Positions 35,373 through 47,741 of a stretch of DNA of 64,000 nucleotides are shown in pieces (positions within the stretch are counted from its first letter, which is position 1; the number at the start of each line of letters is the position of its first letter). A program made the translations under genes and the position numbers. The notes under the pieces are model-generated. The model had not been told where the DNA came from. It saw only the letters and a list, made by a program, of their open reading frames with translations, and searched no databases. Source of the DNA: Ovis canadensis (Eukaryota; Chordata; Mammalia; Artiodactyla; Bovidae); the NCBI RefSeq assembly GCF_042477335.2, contig NC_091245.1:79212501-79276500 (forward strand), written 5' to 3'.

Positions 35373-35950
35373 ACTACCACTATAGATAAATAATGTGAGG
35401 AAATGGAAACTATAGGTATTTCTGAAAATTGGTGTAAATGATGATCTGAAAATAAGAGGAGCGAGTGTGAAACATTACTAGAGAAAAGATGCTCTATATA
35501 TCACCTCCCACCGGCCTCTCTCTAGCCTTGCTAGACTCATCGCTTTCAACCTCTTACTTCTCATTTCATTTTCCATTTAGGTTTTTAAATAAAATTACTT
35601 TTTAAATCAAATTAAAATTAGCAGCCATATCTCCAGCCCACTATTTCCAACTTGTATGACAAGACAAGTACCAATACCCCCATTTCAGCAGATGACTGCA
35701 AGTTTCCTGGAGCCTAAATCAGAGAGTCTTTGGGGCACGTGGCAGAGCTAAGAGTATGTGTGTGGGGATCCCCGTTATTGTGATTCAGTTCAAATCTAAA
35801 TACTGAGTATTAAGAGTCCCCCTACTTCTCTCTCGTGCTTTTCCTTGATTCACCTTGGAAAACGCTAGAAAGCAGACAAAGTGAAATTGACCAGCTTAGG
35901 AAAAGAGATCTCCAGGTGCTTAGTTTGTGATCCTCCAACAAAAGAACACA
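35373..35950. other. Gene-free, no recognised feature
   Basis: Nothing recognised. Confidence 0.4.
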
Positions 35951-37100
35951 GCCTGATCACCCAGCATCTTTCCATTAACAAACTCCCCACAAAGAGTTTA
36001 AATTAGCTTTCAGTGACTCTGTCGGAAATATGAAGAGATAGCCAGAGATTATCTGACAGTGGGAAAAGCCTCTGACACAAAGGGCTGAGACCAAAACAAA
36101 CAGGAAAATGAAAAATAAAGATAATAGGAAAAATGCCATCAACAGCACAGGGTTATATAAAACTGAAATGCTCATAAAAGAAAAAGCATTTAGAATTAAA
36201 GGCCTGATAAAAGCAAGGGAAATGTTAACTGAAGAGTTAAATGATTAAGTTGAGAAAATTCCCAGAAATTAGAAAACAAGGCAAACATGTAAAAAAATAG
36301 AAAATATTGTTGTTTAGTCACTTAGTCGTGTCCGACTCTTTGCAACCCCATGGACTGCAGCACTCCAGGCTTCCCTCTCCTTCACTATTGGCTGGAGTTT
36401 GCTCAAACTCATGTCCATTGAGTCAGTGATGCCATCCAACCATCTCATCCTCTGTTGCCCCCTTCTCCTCCTTCCCTCATTCTTTCTCAGCATCAGGGTC
36501 TTTTTCAATGAGCTGACTCTTCGCATCAGGCCAAAGTACTGAAGTTTTTTTTTTTTTTTTTTTTGAAGTTTAAATATGAGGAAACTAAAAGATCAGTCCA
36601 AATGGGCCATAATCTGAAGAGTGGAAGTTCTAGAAAGAGAGAATAGAGAAAATAAAGTTATCCAAAAAATAATTTCAGATGACTTCCGAGGAAAACACTT
36701 GGAAAATCAAATTATAATTCTGTTGTATAATTCTGGAACATGATGGAGAAAGAGAAAATTCTAAAAACAACCAAAGAAGACCAAATGAGGTTTTGATCAG
36801 AATAGATTTAAATGTTTTACCAGTAGTACTAGAAATTAAAAGATAAGGGAAAAATGCCTTCAAAATTCTCAGGGAAAATTACTTACACTCTCTTGTTCTG
36901 TATTCAGCCAAAATATTAGTCAAGTGTAAAAGTAGAATTTTTAAAATTGCAGGCATGCAAGAATTTAGAAAGCTTATAGCACAAGCACATTTCTCAAGGG
37001 TAAGTAAATTCATACTCTTTCAACATAGCAGAAAACCTATAGATACTGTATAAAATTGATAATCAAGAAGTAGAGGTATAAAATAGTGGACTTAGAGAGC
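35951..37100 (+). mobile_element. Old L1 (L1ME-like) fragment, split by a BovB
   Basis: Sense: 'ttctgtcgg'-like start, 'gatagccagagattatctg', 'atctgaagagtggaagttc', 'aaatgccttcaaaattctc', 'attcagccaaaatattagtc'. The BovB at 36305 lies within it. No usable reading frame. Confidence 0.6.
36305..36562 (-). mobile_element. BovB 3' end with poly(T) at its 5' side
   Basis: Antisense 'ttgttgtttagtcacttag' to 'ggccaaagtactgaag', followed by about 20 T and a second 'gaagttt'. In element orientation an A-run precedes the truncated 5' end, an unusual place for one. Confidence 0.88.
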
Positions 37101-37339
37101 TCATATAGCCACTAGAAGAAAGATCAATAAGGTTCTAAAGTGGTTGGAAAGATTAGAGGGTCATGGAGGAGGACTAATGCTCTTCCCTGTGAGTTTTCTA
37201 AAAATTTTTTTAAACATGTGCATGTATTAATTTTATTAAAATAATTTTGTTTTATAATCAAAAAGGAAAATGAATGGAAAGATGGAAAGTGAGGTAATAA
37301 AAGCAATAAATCTTATAGAGATAGAGGTGGTGGGAGGGT

Positions 37340-37545
37340 GAAGCATTTACTGTAATACTCTTTACACACATGAAGCTCTTTAACCCTCACACTCCTGAAA
37401 GAAATACCATTATACCATTTTAGAGATGAGGAAACTAAGGCTCCAGGAAGTTAAAGGAATTTGCCCAAAGTCACACAGCAGAACTGGCAGAATTAAAGCT
37501 GAACCCAAGTCTGTCTGGTTCCAAAGCTCAGTTATATTCCATTAC
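37340..37545 (-). mobile_element. MIR SINE
   Basis: Antisense MIR nearly end to end: 'ttttagagatgaggaaactaagg', 'aagtcacacagcagaactgg', 'aacccaagtctgtctgg'. Confidence 0.85.
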
Positions 37546-37727
37546 ATAGTTCTGAATGTTGGCAAACAGAAGAGAAAGATGCTGGGACCAGTATGAAGGG
37601 AAGACAGTAAGTTCTGAGTAGAGGAAACACATGAATATTAAGGTAAGTTGAAAGTGAAGAGTCATCAGGGGGCAATAATTGAAAGTACAGAAGCGAGAAG
37701 GAATAATTTATCCAAGTTTAGATAGTT

Positions 37728-37940
37728 GGGCTTCCCAGGTGGCATCATTGGTAAAGAATCTGCCTTTCAATGCAGGAGACATGAGAGATGCGGGTTCAAT
37801 CCCTGGGTTGGGAAGATCCCTTCGAGTACAAAATGGCAACACACTCCAGTATTCTTGCCTGGTAAAGTCCATGGACATAGGAGCCTGGCAGACTATAATC
37901 CATGGGACCAAAAAGAGTTGCACACAACTAAATACACACG
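37728..37940 (+). mobile_element. Bov-tA SINE, full-length
   Basis: Head 'gggcttcccaggtggc', tail 'gttgcacacaactaaatac'. Confidence 0.94.
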
Positions 37941-38016
37941 TGCTGGTGGCCTATGCAGGATTGTACCTTAGAAAATTAGGGGAAAGCAGCATGATGGTAT
38001 AGGCAGGAGTAGAGTT

Positions 38017-38068
38017 GTGGGTGAAATTGTTATTAAGTGTTATTAAGTGTGGGTGAAATTGTTATTAA
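38017..38068. repeat. Short tandem duplication
   Basis: A 20-bp word starting 'gtgggtgaaattg' is repeated exactly 32 bp apart (38017, 38049). Confidence 0.9.
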
Positions 38069-38372
38069 ACTGGAGTTTGTAAGTCTGATACTCTTTTTCT
38101 CCATGAAGTAAGAGTTCAGTTATTCTCCTACGACCAAATGAACAAGGAAAGGGTTGGATCTTTGCAGGAGACTAGGGGGCAGAGTGAAGTTGGAAAATGA
38201 CTGAAGACTTTAGGAAAGAGAGTAGGGTTGCCAGATTCAGCAAATAAATATACCACTCACTCAGTGAAATCTGAATTGCAGATTAAAACGACATAATTAT
38301 TTCAGTATATGTCTCAAATATTGCATGACATTTTATCTGGCAGCCCTTAAAAAGAGACATTAAAGCATGCAT

Positions 38373-38534
38373 GTGGTTAGTCGCTCAGTCATATCTGACT
38401 CTTTTCAACCCCATGGACTGTAGCCCACCATGCTCCTCTGTCTATGGGGATTCTCCAGGCAAGAATACTGGAGTGGACTGCCTTGCCTTACTCCAGGGGA
38501 TCTTCCCAACCCAGGGACTGAACCCAGCTCTCCC
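38373..38534 (-). mobile_element. Bov-tA SINE, head missing
   Basis: Antisense, truncated after the B-box. The exact 11-bp duplication 'aaagcatgcat' (38362, 38535) shows that the truncation happened at insertion. Confidence 0.95.
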
Positions 38535-38545
38535 AAAGCATGCAT

Positions 38546-39029
38546 AAAGAACAGTAAAGCTGCTTTGAAATAAGAAGTCTGGAATGGATCCACCTCAATG
38601 TGATGGGCATCAGATGGTAAGCTCAGTGTGTGGGGAAGAAGGTAGGAACACTGGGCTTATCTTCCAGGCAACAGTTGAAAGGGAGCTGGGCTAACAGCCA
38701 GGAGATAGCTTGAGGGTACAGTTCTTGGGGTCTCTTATAAGAGTGATGGGAAGAGACAAATGTGGGAACCAAACTGGCAGGGAAGCCGTTGTTGCAAATC
38801 ACTGTGACCGCTTTCTAATTTTACCTGAGTGCTCACCTACATTTTATATCTCATAGCTGTGCACTAAGGATGAATATTGCTAAGTAATCATCTGCAAAGT
38901 ATTTGAGCTCTTCTAAATATTGAATCAGCATTGAATGTCGTCCTCCAACAGTATTCACGAAAAAAGGACTGACTTCCCCCACATAATTCTTTGACATGGT
39001 TGAGGTTTATTGTGGTGGTTTGGAGTAGC
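38546..39029. other. Gene-free, no recognised feature
   Basis: Nothing recognised. Confidence 0.4.
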
Positions 39030-39420
39030 GGTTAAGAAATCAGCAGCTTGTCTATGGTCAACGCCCACGCTAACCAAGTTGCTTAATTTGTTTGGGACTC
39101 AGTTTCCTTGCATGTAAAATTAGGATTTTAATAGCACCTAATCTAGAACTTTCCTATGGTCCAGTGGTTAAGACAGCGCTTCCAATGCAGGGGGCGTGAG
39201 TTCCATCCCTGGTTGGGAATTAAGATCCCACATGCAGCATGGCACAGCCACCTCGCCACCCCTCCCCCAACAAAACAAACAAACCCAAACCCAAACAAAA
39301 AAAACATAGTACCTAACTTGTGTAGGATCATGGTAAGTAAAAGTAAGGTAAGGATAAAATGTGTTAATATGTGTGAAGCTTGATAGTTAATAAGCGGTTT
39401 TAAAGGACTTTCATTATCAG
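39030..39420 (+). mobile_element. MIR SINE, split by a CHR SINE
   Basis: 'cggttaagaaatcagcagc', 'gactcagtttccttgcatg' before the insertion; 'tagtacctaacttgtgtagg' after it. Confidence 0.7.
39146..39305 (+). mobile_element. CHR-type SINE
   Basis: Sense: 'ctatggtccagtggttaag' head, 'atcccacatgcagcatggc', A-rich tail with CAAAC units. Duplication 'atagcaccta'/'atagtaccta' (39131, 39306). Confidence 0.87.
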
Positions 39421-39494
39421 ACAGTTGTATGCATACAGAACCCCTTAACTGTTTACTGAAGGCGTTTGACATGGCATCTGTAGTATTTGAGTTT

Positions 39495-39650
39495 TCAAAC
39501 CTAGCCCAGCAACTCGTTAGCTGGAAAATACAGTGGTTTAAACCGTGACATTTCCTTCATCAACAAAATGACCAACAACATTTGCTTCACAGAGCAGTAG
39601 TGTTAAATTAGATAATCTACCACGTGCCTGATACTGGGTGTACTATTTAG
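39495..39650 (+). mobile_element. Possible MIR fragment
   Basis: Weak sense match: 'caactcgttagctgg', then 'ccacgtgcctgatac'. Confidence 0.45.
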
Positions 39651-40384
39651 TTCTTTTCCCTTTAAAGAACTCATAAATTAGTGGATGGGGTGAAGTTTGC
39701 CAAGTCCACACATTATGTTGTGCTGAGCAGACACAATATATCATCCCTTTAAGAGAAATACATCCTCAAGCCCAATCAGAGTTTATTCTAGAGGACCTTT
39801 ATCTTGGTTTCTATGTCTTACGAATTTACTGTTGTTGAATTTGAGGGTGTGTGCTGGGCTCAAGGCTGTTGATGAGAGCTTTTGGGGAAACTGTATTCTA
39901 ACTGTCATTTGATTTTTTTTTTTTTTTCCTTTGCAAAGTCATAAGATCCCAGAAGCCAGGAGTTGTTGTTTATTCATTCAGCCTCCTTCTGAGTCATTCA
40001 GGTACAGGGTGTGCCTGTACTGTGTTAATTGAAACTTCACAACGGAGAAGTTTTGCGTTGACATCTGCCTGGATGGGAAGCCAGTGAGACCAGAGATCGG
40101 GTGGAAACCGTCTTGCAAAGCCTCAAGCAGAAGGGCAGGGCAGAAGGGCCCTCAGTTTACCACTTAGGCGGAGCTGACCAAGGCCGACTCTCAGTCTCAC
40201 ATTCTGAAGCAGCATGCAAGCGAAAGGAAACAGTGGGCGAGTTGTGAGCACTGAGGCTGGGCCTCCGAAGTAGAAAGACGTAGAAAGACAGACAAGGGCT
40301 CCGGCCCCAGGCTGCCGGTCCTAGGCTGGTCCGTGCCGGGCAGCCCTTTCTCTTTGGAAACTCCTGAGCTGCCCAAGCTATTTA
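39651..40384. other. 5' flank of S1PR1
   Basis: No insertions or genes recognised. Poly(T) at 39914-39927. GC content rises from about 40040 toward the promoter. Confidence 0.4.
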
Positions 40385-41309
40385 AACTCGCGGGCCCCGG
40401 CAGCTGCCCACCTCCTCACAGACCTCACCACTGGCTAGAATCTGGGACACAAGGCCTGATTTTGCGCCCAGTTGAGTGAGGGGAACCCCCGCACAACACC
40501 TCGCCCCCAGCTGGCCCATTTCACTGTGCGCCCCGCGAAAGCCACTTTCTGCCCCCTCAGACCGCAAGTTTCGAGGCAGCAGAAGGATGAGGGTGAGGGA
40601 GGGAGGTGAGCTGAAGCGGTGGAACCTCCCAGGCCATTCTACCCGGGCAGCATTTCTCCTCCATCCTTCTGGCAGCCCCTTCCCAGCACCCCGTCCCCAG
40701 GAACACGACCGGGACTCGCGGGGTCGCGGAGCTGGTTTCCCCTTGCCTCCGCAGAAGCGCCTGGGGTCGTGGTGGGGTGGCGGCCCGGAGCGCCCGGCCA
40801 CAATCTTCGGACTCCGATCCCCCACGGGCTGCGGGGTTAGGGGACCAGAAAGGCGCACTAGATTGCCCAGGCCGTCCTCTGTCTCCCAAGACTCTTCTTG
40901 AGAAAAGTTTCCAAAAGCGCTTCACCTCCTTTCTTTTCTAAGGCTGGGGAGAACTGTCTCCACCGCCAGGGAGCGGCGGATAGCAGGGCGAGGACCGTGA
41001 TTTATACATTGAGAGTCCAGGGGGCACCAGGCTCCGCCCCCTTTCTTTCTTTCTTTTTTTTTCCCCCTTCTTTTTTTGGTTCCCTTGGGGAGGAGGGGCT
41101 CTTTTTTGTCTGTGTGTTTCTGCCGCAGATCTTTCCTGGACAGTGAGTCTCAGCTGCACAGATCCGGCGGCCCCCAGGCGCGAGCGGAGGGGCACGGGGG
41201 TTTGAGGCACTCACTCCTCCTCATCCCTTCCTAGAGAAGCCGCTCAGCCTCAGCGGGGCGCTCGGCGACTTCAGCTGACCGGTCTGCCCGGCCACGGCAA
41301 GAGCGTTGG

Positions 41310-41380
41310 CCATTGGAGTGTGCGGCTGCGGAGGGAGGGGACCCCGACTCGAGTAAATTGAGAGCTCGACGCCGTCAGTC
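41310..41380 (+). promoter_or_regulatory. S1PR1: Candidate core promoter and start site
   Basis: An inverted CCAAT box (ATTGG, 41312-41316), a weak TATA-like 'taaatt' (41354-41359) and an initiator-type 'tcagtcc' centred on A41377 are spaced as in a typical promoter. The implied start is about 20 nt upstream of the first leader ATG, close to where I remember the human EDG1 cDNA beginning. Inference only; upstream starts in the CpG island are also possible. Confidence 0.45.
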
Positions 41381-41457
41381 CCGGGTAGCAGCAAGATGCC
41401 GAGCGCTCAGTGCAGACCCGGAGCTCCGCGAACGCAGCTGCGTCCCGCCTGAGCCAG
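41377..41457 (+). other. S1PR1: S1PR1 exon 1, non-coding (5' UTR)
   Basis: The 3' edge is placed at 'gagccag|gtaggg', a good splice donor. The exon text resembles the first exon of human S1PR1/EDG1 mRNA as I remember it ('gcagcaagatgc', 'cgaacgca'). The 5' edge rests on the initiator call and may lie further upstream. Confidence 0.6.
41396..41452 (+). CDS. Upstream ORF in the S1PR1 leader (18 codons)
   Basis: ATG in the context aagATGc (A at -3), 18 sense codons and TGA, ending 5 nt before the exon 1 donor. Predicted peptide MPSAQCRPGAPRTQLRPA. From memory, the human leader has an ATG at the same place, also 18 codons to TGA, with the C-terminal residues RTQLRPA in common. It is the only ATG in the leader between the inferred start site and the S1PR1 start, so it would be met first by scanning ribosomes. 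Whether it is translated is unknown. Confidence 0.5.
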   Translation: MPSAQCRPGAPRTQLRPA

Positions 41458-42741
41458 GTAGGGAGTGAGCGCTGGGCAGGCGCGGACCCGGGCGAGCAGG
41501 GGAGCATCGCGACCGGAGGTCTTCCGAGGCAGAAACAAAATTTTCAAACCGGAGAGAAGCAAAGCAACACTTTTAAACCATCCATCTCTGGGTGCTGAGA
41601 ACAAGCATCTCTGGGCTACTCAGGCGCCCAACCGGATCGGATTGTTCTGGGCTCACTAAAAAGTTTGGAAAAGGGTTAAGTCCTCTTTGTAGAACCCTCT
41701 GGGGTTGGGGGATAAAGGAAGTTGCGGTGGGTCTGCGGAGTGGGAGGGAAGGCGCTTATTTTGGAAAATCCTATAGACAAAGACTGCGGGAGATGAGGTA
41801 AGGGCTTAAACTTGCCCTGCGAGCGAGCGAGTGTGGAATTAGGTGGGGGGGAAACGCGGAGCTACTGGGCGCCGAGCAGCCTCTGCTGTCCCGGGAATTG
41901 CTGTAGTCTGGAGAATTCCACTTTTATCGCATTTGCTACCCTGAGTGTTACCCTGAAACATTTAAACAACTTACGGGTAGACTTCTGCTCACACGTGCCG
42001 TGTTTCATCCCCTCCACACTTCGTAGTTCTCTGAGACGAGGCAACGTATTGAGGGAGGGCAGTAAATAAAACTGGCTTAGCAAGGAACCTCCAGACTTCT
42101 GTTTGTATGAGTTTCTGGAGAGTAATTTTGCATTCGAAATTTGAAATGCAGTGGCGTGTATTTTTAGCGTTTGTAATTTAATTTCTCTTTTTTGTATGCG
42201 TGTTTGGGCTATATCCACAGTAACTAAAAAATACTTTTGCAATCAATGGGTGTACGAAACTTCTGGGATTTATTGCAATAGCTTATGAATGATTTTTACT
42301 GAGTACTTTTATAGTTTCTTGCACTGACTTGCGCGGAAAAAAAAAAAAAAGAAGAAGAAGAATGAAAAGGCAGTTGCTTCACGGAGGCGCTAAAGCTTTC
42401 CTGTTTACCGCAAGGCCAGGGCGGGCTTGGCTGCCCACACTGTGCTGCGCCTTCGGACCCTAAGCACACCTGCTCCTAGAGATTATTAATAGAGCCTAAA
42501 AAGTGACTTACGCTGTCAAATGATTTTCGCGCAAATCTAACTTCTTGCATGGCAATTAGGAGGTGGTTTTAGCTGGGTAGTGCCGAGCACAGAGGTGTGC
42601 GTCTCACATTGGTGGTTTGGTCTCTTCGAAGGTGTGACTAGGAGCTAGTGGTGAGCCCGCCGCGAAGCTGGTGAAGGCTTTAGTTTTTCAACTGGAGCTG
42701 GAAATCTGGTGGAGGTGGGGACAGCGTTGGGAGAGGCGGAG

Positions 42742-42784
<43 letters not shown>

Positions 42785-43132
42785 GAGGACGTAGGAGTGG
42801 AATTAAATGGGGCTCACACCTCCAGTTTTCCCATTTCCATTTGGGTATATGTAACCATAGGGGACGTTTTCGTCTTGTCGTCGAGTCGGAGTTTTCATCT
42901 TGGGTAATTTTTCTTTTTTCCCTTTCTTTCTCTCTCTCACCCTTCTTCCTTTTTCCCCCCAAGAAATGAGAGTTTGATGTTTTTTTTTTTTAAATCCTTC
43001 CCCCCTGCGCTCTCCCCAAGTTTCCTTAAAACAAATCAACAAGAAAATTGGAGCAATGCCTTCGCTAGAATGAATTATGCCAATGTGCTGTGGCTTTTCC
43101 CCTGACTCTCTGCTCTTTGTGATTTGTTTAAG
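41458..43132 (+). other. S1PR1: S1PR1 intron 1
   Basis: GT donor at 41458. Acceptor is the AG at 43131-43132 after a pyrimidine-rich stretch ('ttttcccctgactctctg'); the exon then begins 'gctgtggtttccgagg', as in human mRNA from memory. The intron holds a (TG)n tract and A-rich/GAA runs at 42338-42362. No mobile-element insertion is recognisable. Confidence 0.7.
42744..42782. repeat. (TG)19-20 microsatellite in S1PR1 intron 1
   Basis: 39 bp of uninterrupted TG, about 550 bp upstream of the start codon. Likely length-polymorphic. Confidence 0.97.
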
Positions 43133-44443
<1,311 letters not shown>

Positions 44444-45674
44444 AAGGGGAAACTGCTGACCCATGGGGAGTGTTCTTGCGTGGTCACCCACCACCCCAGT
44501 GTTTGGGGAGAAAAAATAAAAACCAGCCAAGCCTCTGTGCCTCCACTGCTGCCGGGGAGGAGCTGTCGGAAGCCAGAGGGAGGGTGAAGGAGCACAGAAC
44601 AGCCTGGTAGTGCCTGGTGTTGGTGGGTAGACTTAGTTCCTGTGAACAATGCACTGGGAAGGGTGGAGATCGGGTCCTCGCCTGGAATCTATTTCCTCCC
44701 CTTGCCGGAGCTTTGATTTTGCACTGAGCCAAAGGTCTAGCATTGTCAAGCTCCTGAAGCGTTCGTTTGGCCCCACCTCAAAGACTAATGTCCCCGTGTG
44801 AAAGCGTCTCTGACGGGAGCTTTGAGGAGATGTTTTCTTTCACTTTAGTCTCCAACGCAAGTGAGTGTGCGCACTTCTGCTTCGCTGGGTATGCTCTACA
44901 TACCTACTATGCTGGGCACCCTCCCTTCCCCTTCACACCCTCCTCAGAATACCTTTACTTTATGTTTTGACTACCTGGCATTCAGAGCTGGGGGTGTGGC
45001 ACGGTCCAATCTTGAGCATGTGTAGCAGGTAGGCTGCATCCAGCAGGCAGACTGTGGTGGAGATGGTTTGGAGCTGGAAAGCAAGTTTATTTGCTGAGGC
45101 CAAAGTTTCCATGTAAGCTGGATGAGTGTTTTTGAATTTAATTGCAGTCACTTTAAAAAAAAAAAAAAACCTTTGCAATGAAATGTGTTGCAGTATCATA
45201 TCCATCGAAGCTGAAATCTGCATAAGGAAGTCCCATTTATTTAAATGACATCAGCCAGTATCCTTAGTGTCACAGGAGAAACAAACAAGCAAAAGAAGGT
45301 GAAAACTGACTAGGGGTTGGGGGGTGACTTTGTAAACCAAGAGAGTTTTTTTTTTTTTAACGAGTTTATCTAACAATACAACATCTATCATTGGCACTTT
45401 TGTTGATGTTTCTTTCAGAGTGTTGTAGGAACCATTTCAAGCAACAGGATGGCTGTGTTTTGTTGTGTTAAAAGTACTTTGTGTAATCTTTGAATGTATT
45501 TGTTTCAGTATTTTATTGGATTTTCCTAACCTGTGTTAACACCATTGAATGTGCATTTCTTGAGAAAATACCACCCTTTTGTGACCTTAAAGCATTACTT
45601 TAACTGGTAGGGAACATGACAAGTTTTTCAGTACATTAAATAGTTAATTGAAGATGTATATAAATGTCACAAAG

Positions 45675-45680
45675 AATAAA
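45675..45680 (+). terminator. S1PR1: Poly(A) signal AATAAA
   Basis: Canonical hexamer, followed after 10-25 nt by 'ggtgtctgtgtag', a GU-rich downstream element. Confidence 0.6.
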
Positions 45681-45811
45681 AATATATTGGTGTCTGTGTA
45701 GTATGGTTTCCAGTGCAATTAAATCAAGAAATGTCTTTAAAAAAATAGTATTTAATAGGTTTCTGACAATGTGGATCATTTTGCACATAGCTTTATCAAC
45801 TTTTAAACATT

Positions 45812-45817
45812 AATAAA
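45812..45817 (+). terminator. S1PR1: Poly(A) signal AATAAA, distal
   Basis: Canonical hexamer with 'gattctttggtg' about 14 nt downstream. Candidate for the longest transcript end. Confidence 0.6.
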
Positions 45818-45835
45818 CTGATTTTTTAAAGATTC

Positions 45836-46142
45836 TTTGGTGAAGAGCATTTTTAAAAAATGATTAGTAAGACATTCTATTTGACTATGTGCCTCTTTAG
45901 AGTTAAAGTTAAAGGCAAATTTCTGTTATTCTTCATGGGATTTTATCTTGATAAACTAGAGAGTGGAAAAAAAAAAAGTGTGGTTTGTTTAGAAACCACT
46001 CTTTTTCAGGAAGAGAAACTTCAATAAGTTAACACTGAAGAGTAGTAAAGAATGAGATGAAAACCACCAACCTCTAAATACTGCATTGACAAGTAAATGT
46101 AATTGTTTGAGTTAAATGACATTCAAGCCCGACTAAATTAAG
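45836..46142. other. 3' flank of S1PR1
   Basis: AT-rich, no feature recognised. Confidence 0.4.
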
Positions 46143-46262
46143 TATCAGTGGTCTAGTGGTTAAAACTTGCCTTCCAATGCAGGGAGTGTGGGTTCGATCC
46201 CTGGTTGGGAAGCTAAGATCCCACATGCCTCTTGGCTGAAAAACAGAAAAAAGAAGCAATAG
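46143..46262 (+). mobile_element. CHR-type SINE, head-worn
   Basis: 'cagtggtctagtggttaaaac', 'gggttcgatccctggttgg', A-rich tail. First ruminant-lineage insertion downstream of S1PR1. Confidence 0.85.
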
Positions 46263-47591
46263 TGTAATAAATCTGTCTAAAAACATTGGTTTTAAAATAA
46301 GTGATGTACAATAATGTCACTGTAAGTCTAAGTTAAATGATGACCCTTTGGTCAGTTCACACCCATCCGCAGAAGTTTATATTCTTGGCTTGCCACCAGC
46401 ATACTTGGGAGGTGGCAGTATGGCTGCGGGGGATACTGTTAAATTACTTATTTCTTTCAGAAGACCATCTTGGCTTCTCCCAGTCTACCAGCAGAACAAT
46501 ATAAAACTATTCAATAGCGAAAAGTAACAAGTTGTAGAATCTTGGCTGAATAGCACACACTTTTTATTTGAAAAATTTTGATTCATACTGTCTGAAAGCT
46601 TTACCACCCATAGTCATTAATTTCTCCAACTATAAAATGGCAAGCCTCACAGAATTTTTTAATTCTTGTTTTGATATTATTGTCATCTTCATTGGGGATT
46701 ATATCAAAGTATTTTGGCATGTTTGGCTCTTCAGTGCTATTGTTAGCTTTCAGAATTTGTGCTTTCAAGTGTCATTGGATATGCACAGGACGCAGTTGGG
46801 ACATGAAGATAAAACCTCACCTAATAGAGTAGATGTCATTTCTGGGTAAGGTTAACTGTGGGAAACAGAAGCGCGTTCACTAAGGAAACCTTTAGGTCAC
46901 AACCTCCAGTTTCCTGAGGGAAATGCCAAAACTGCTCCGAAGACAAAAGACTGGAAACAAACTGGAATGTCTCTATCCATCTGTCTGCTGAAGCGGAAGG
47001 AATGAGTTCATGTTATACTCACTTCCCAGACCTTTCAGTACAGAATCAAACATAATGGAAAACCGTGTCCATTTCGGGTTTCTATGGAAGATAAAGTGGT
47101 TGTACCCTTGGATTTATCTTTATAAGCACAGCAGTGACTCAAACGATGTGGGGAAGTTGAGGTGGAGTGGGGGAGCTCATTAGTGACAGGGAGCCCAGTT
47201 GCGCTTGCCCACCTGTGAGCACATTGCTCAGTGAGTTAATGTGCTTTCTTCGGAAATTCCAGACAGTGCAGTTCATTCCGAGACAACTGGGTAGTCATGG
47301 GCTGTGGTTTTCCTGGTAGATGTGGGTCAGATCCCTAGTTCTAGCTAAGAGCAATGGCTAAGATGAAGGAATTCTTGGCTGCATCTCAACCAGAAATATC
47401 TGGTTTTTAATTCAGTGTATTTTGAGAATTGAAAATGAAAGAAAAGAAAGAAAGAAAGAAAAAGGAACCCTCCGTACCTGTATGTTTACACTAAAATAAA
47501 CTCCATAAAGTTTTGATTAAAAAAAAAAACCAAACATGTAGAGTTTTTAGGAGGAAGAAAACAGACAACCAGCACAATACTTTATGGCTCA
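46263..47591. other. Gene-free, no recognised feature
   Basis: Apart from a GAAA repeat, nothing recognised. A 93-codon plus frame at 46568 shows no domain. Confidence 0.4.
47437..47464. repeat. (GAAA)n short repeat
   Basis: About six GAAA units with one interruption. Confidence 0.85.
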
Positions 47592-47741
47592 TAAATAATC
47601 CAGGGAAGATCTCCTGGAGAAGGAAGTGGCACCCCACTCCAGTATTCTTGCCTGGAAAATCCCATGGATGGAGGAGCCTGGTAGGTTACAGTCCTTGGGG
47701 TCGCAGAGTCGGACACGACTGAGCAATTTCACTTCACTTCA
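47592..47741 (+). mobile_element. Bov-tA SINE, head missing
   Basis: Starts at 'aatccagggaagatctcc'. Flanks 'tcataaataatc' and 'tcatagatattc' may be the target duplication. Confidence 0.92.

Larger units (their letters stand above)
40385..41457 (+). promoter_or_regulatory. S1PR1: CpG-rich promoter region of S1PR1
   Basis: CpG dinucleotides are frequent from about 40385 to 41530, in contrast to the CpG-poor surroundings. Several GC-box-like runs occur ('gaggaggggc', 'gagggagggg'). A 40-bp pyrimidine tract lies at 41037-41078. This is the only CpG-island-like non-coding region here and it ends at the inferred exon 1 donor. Open frames of 120-160 codons inside it on both strands are expected of GC-rich DNA and are not genes. 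Confidence 0.75.
44444..45835 (+). other. S1PR1: S1PR1 3' UTR
   Basis: About 1.4 kb, AT-rich in its second half, free of interspersed repeats, with several ATTTA words (for example 45236-45240). An early AATAAA at 44515-44520 would give a very short UTR. The two distal signals fit the long UTR known in mammals. Confidence 0.65.

Noticed and set aside
40382..40925. Overlapping 120-158 codon frames on both strands in the CpG island
   Set aside because: GC-rich DNA has few stop codons. No domain, no codon pattern, and it lies upstream of S1PR1 exon 1.
44515..44520. Proximal AATAAA as the main S1PR1 transcript end
   Set aside because: It would leave a UTR of under 100 nt. The repeat-free 1.4 kb downstream with two further signals suits the long mammalian 3' UTR better, though minor use is possible.
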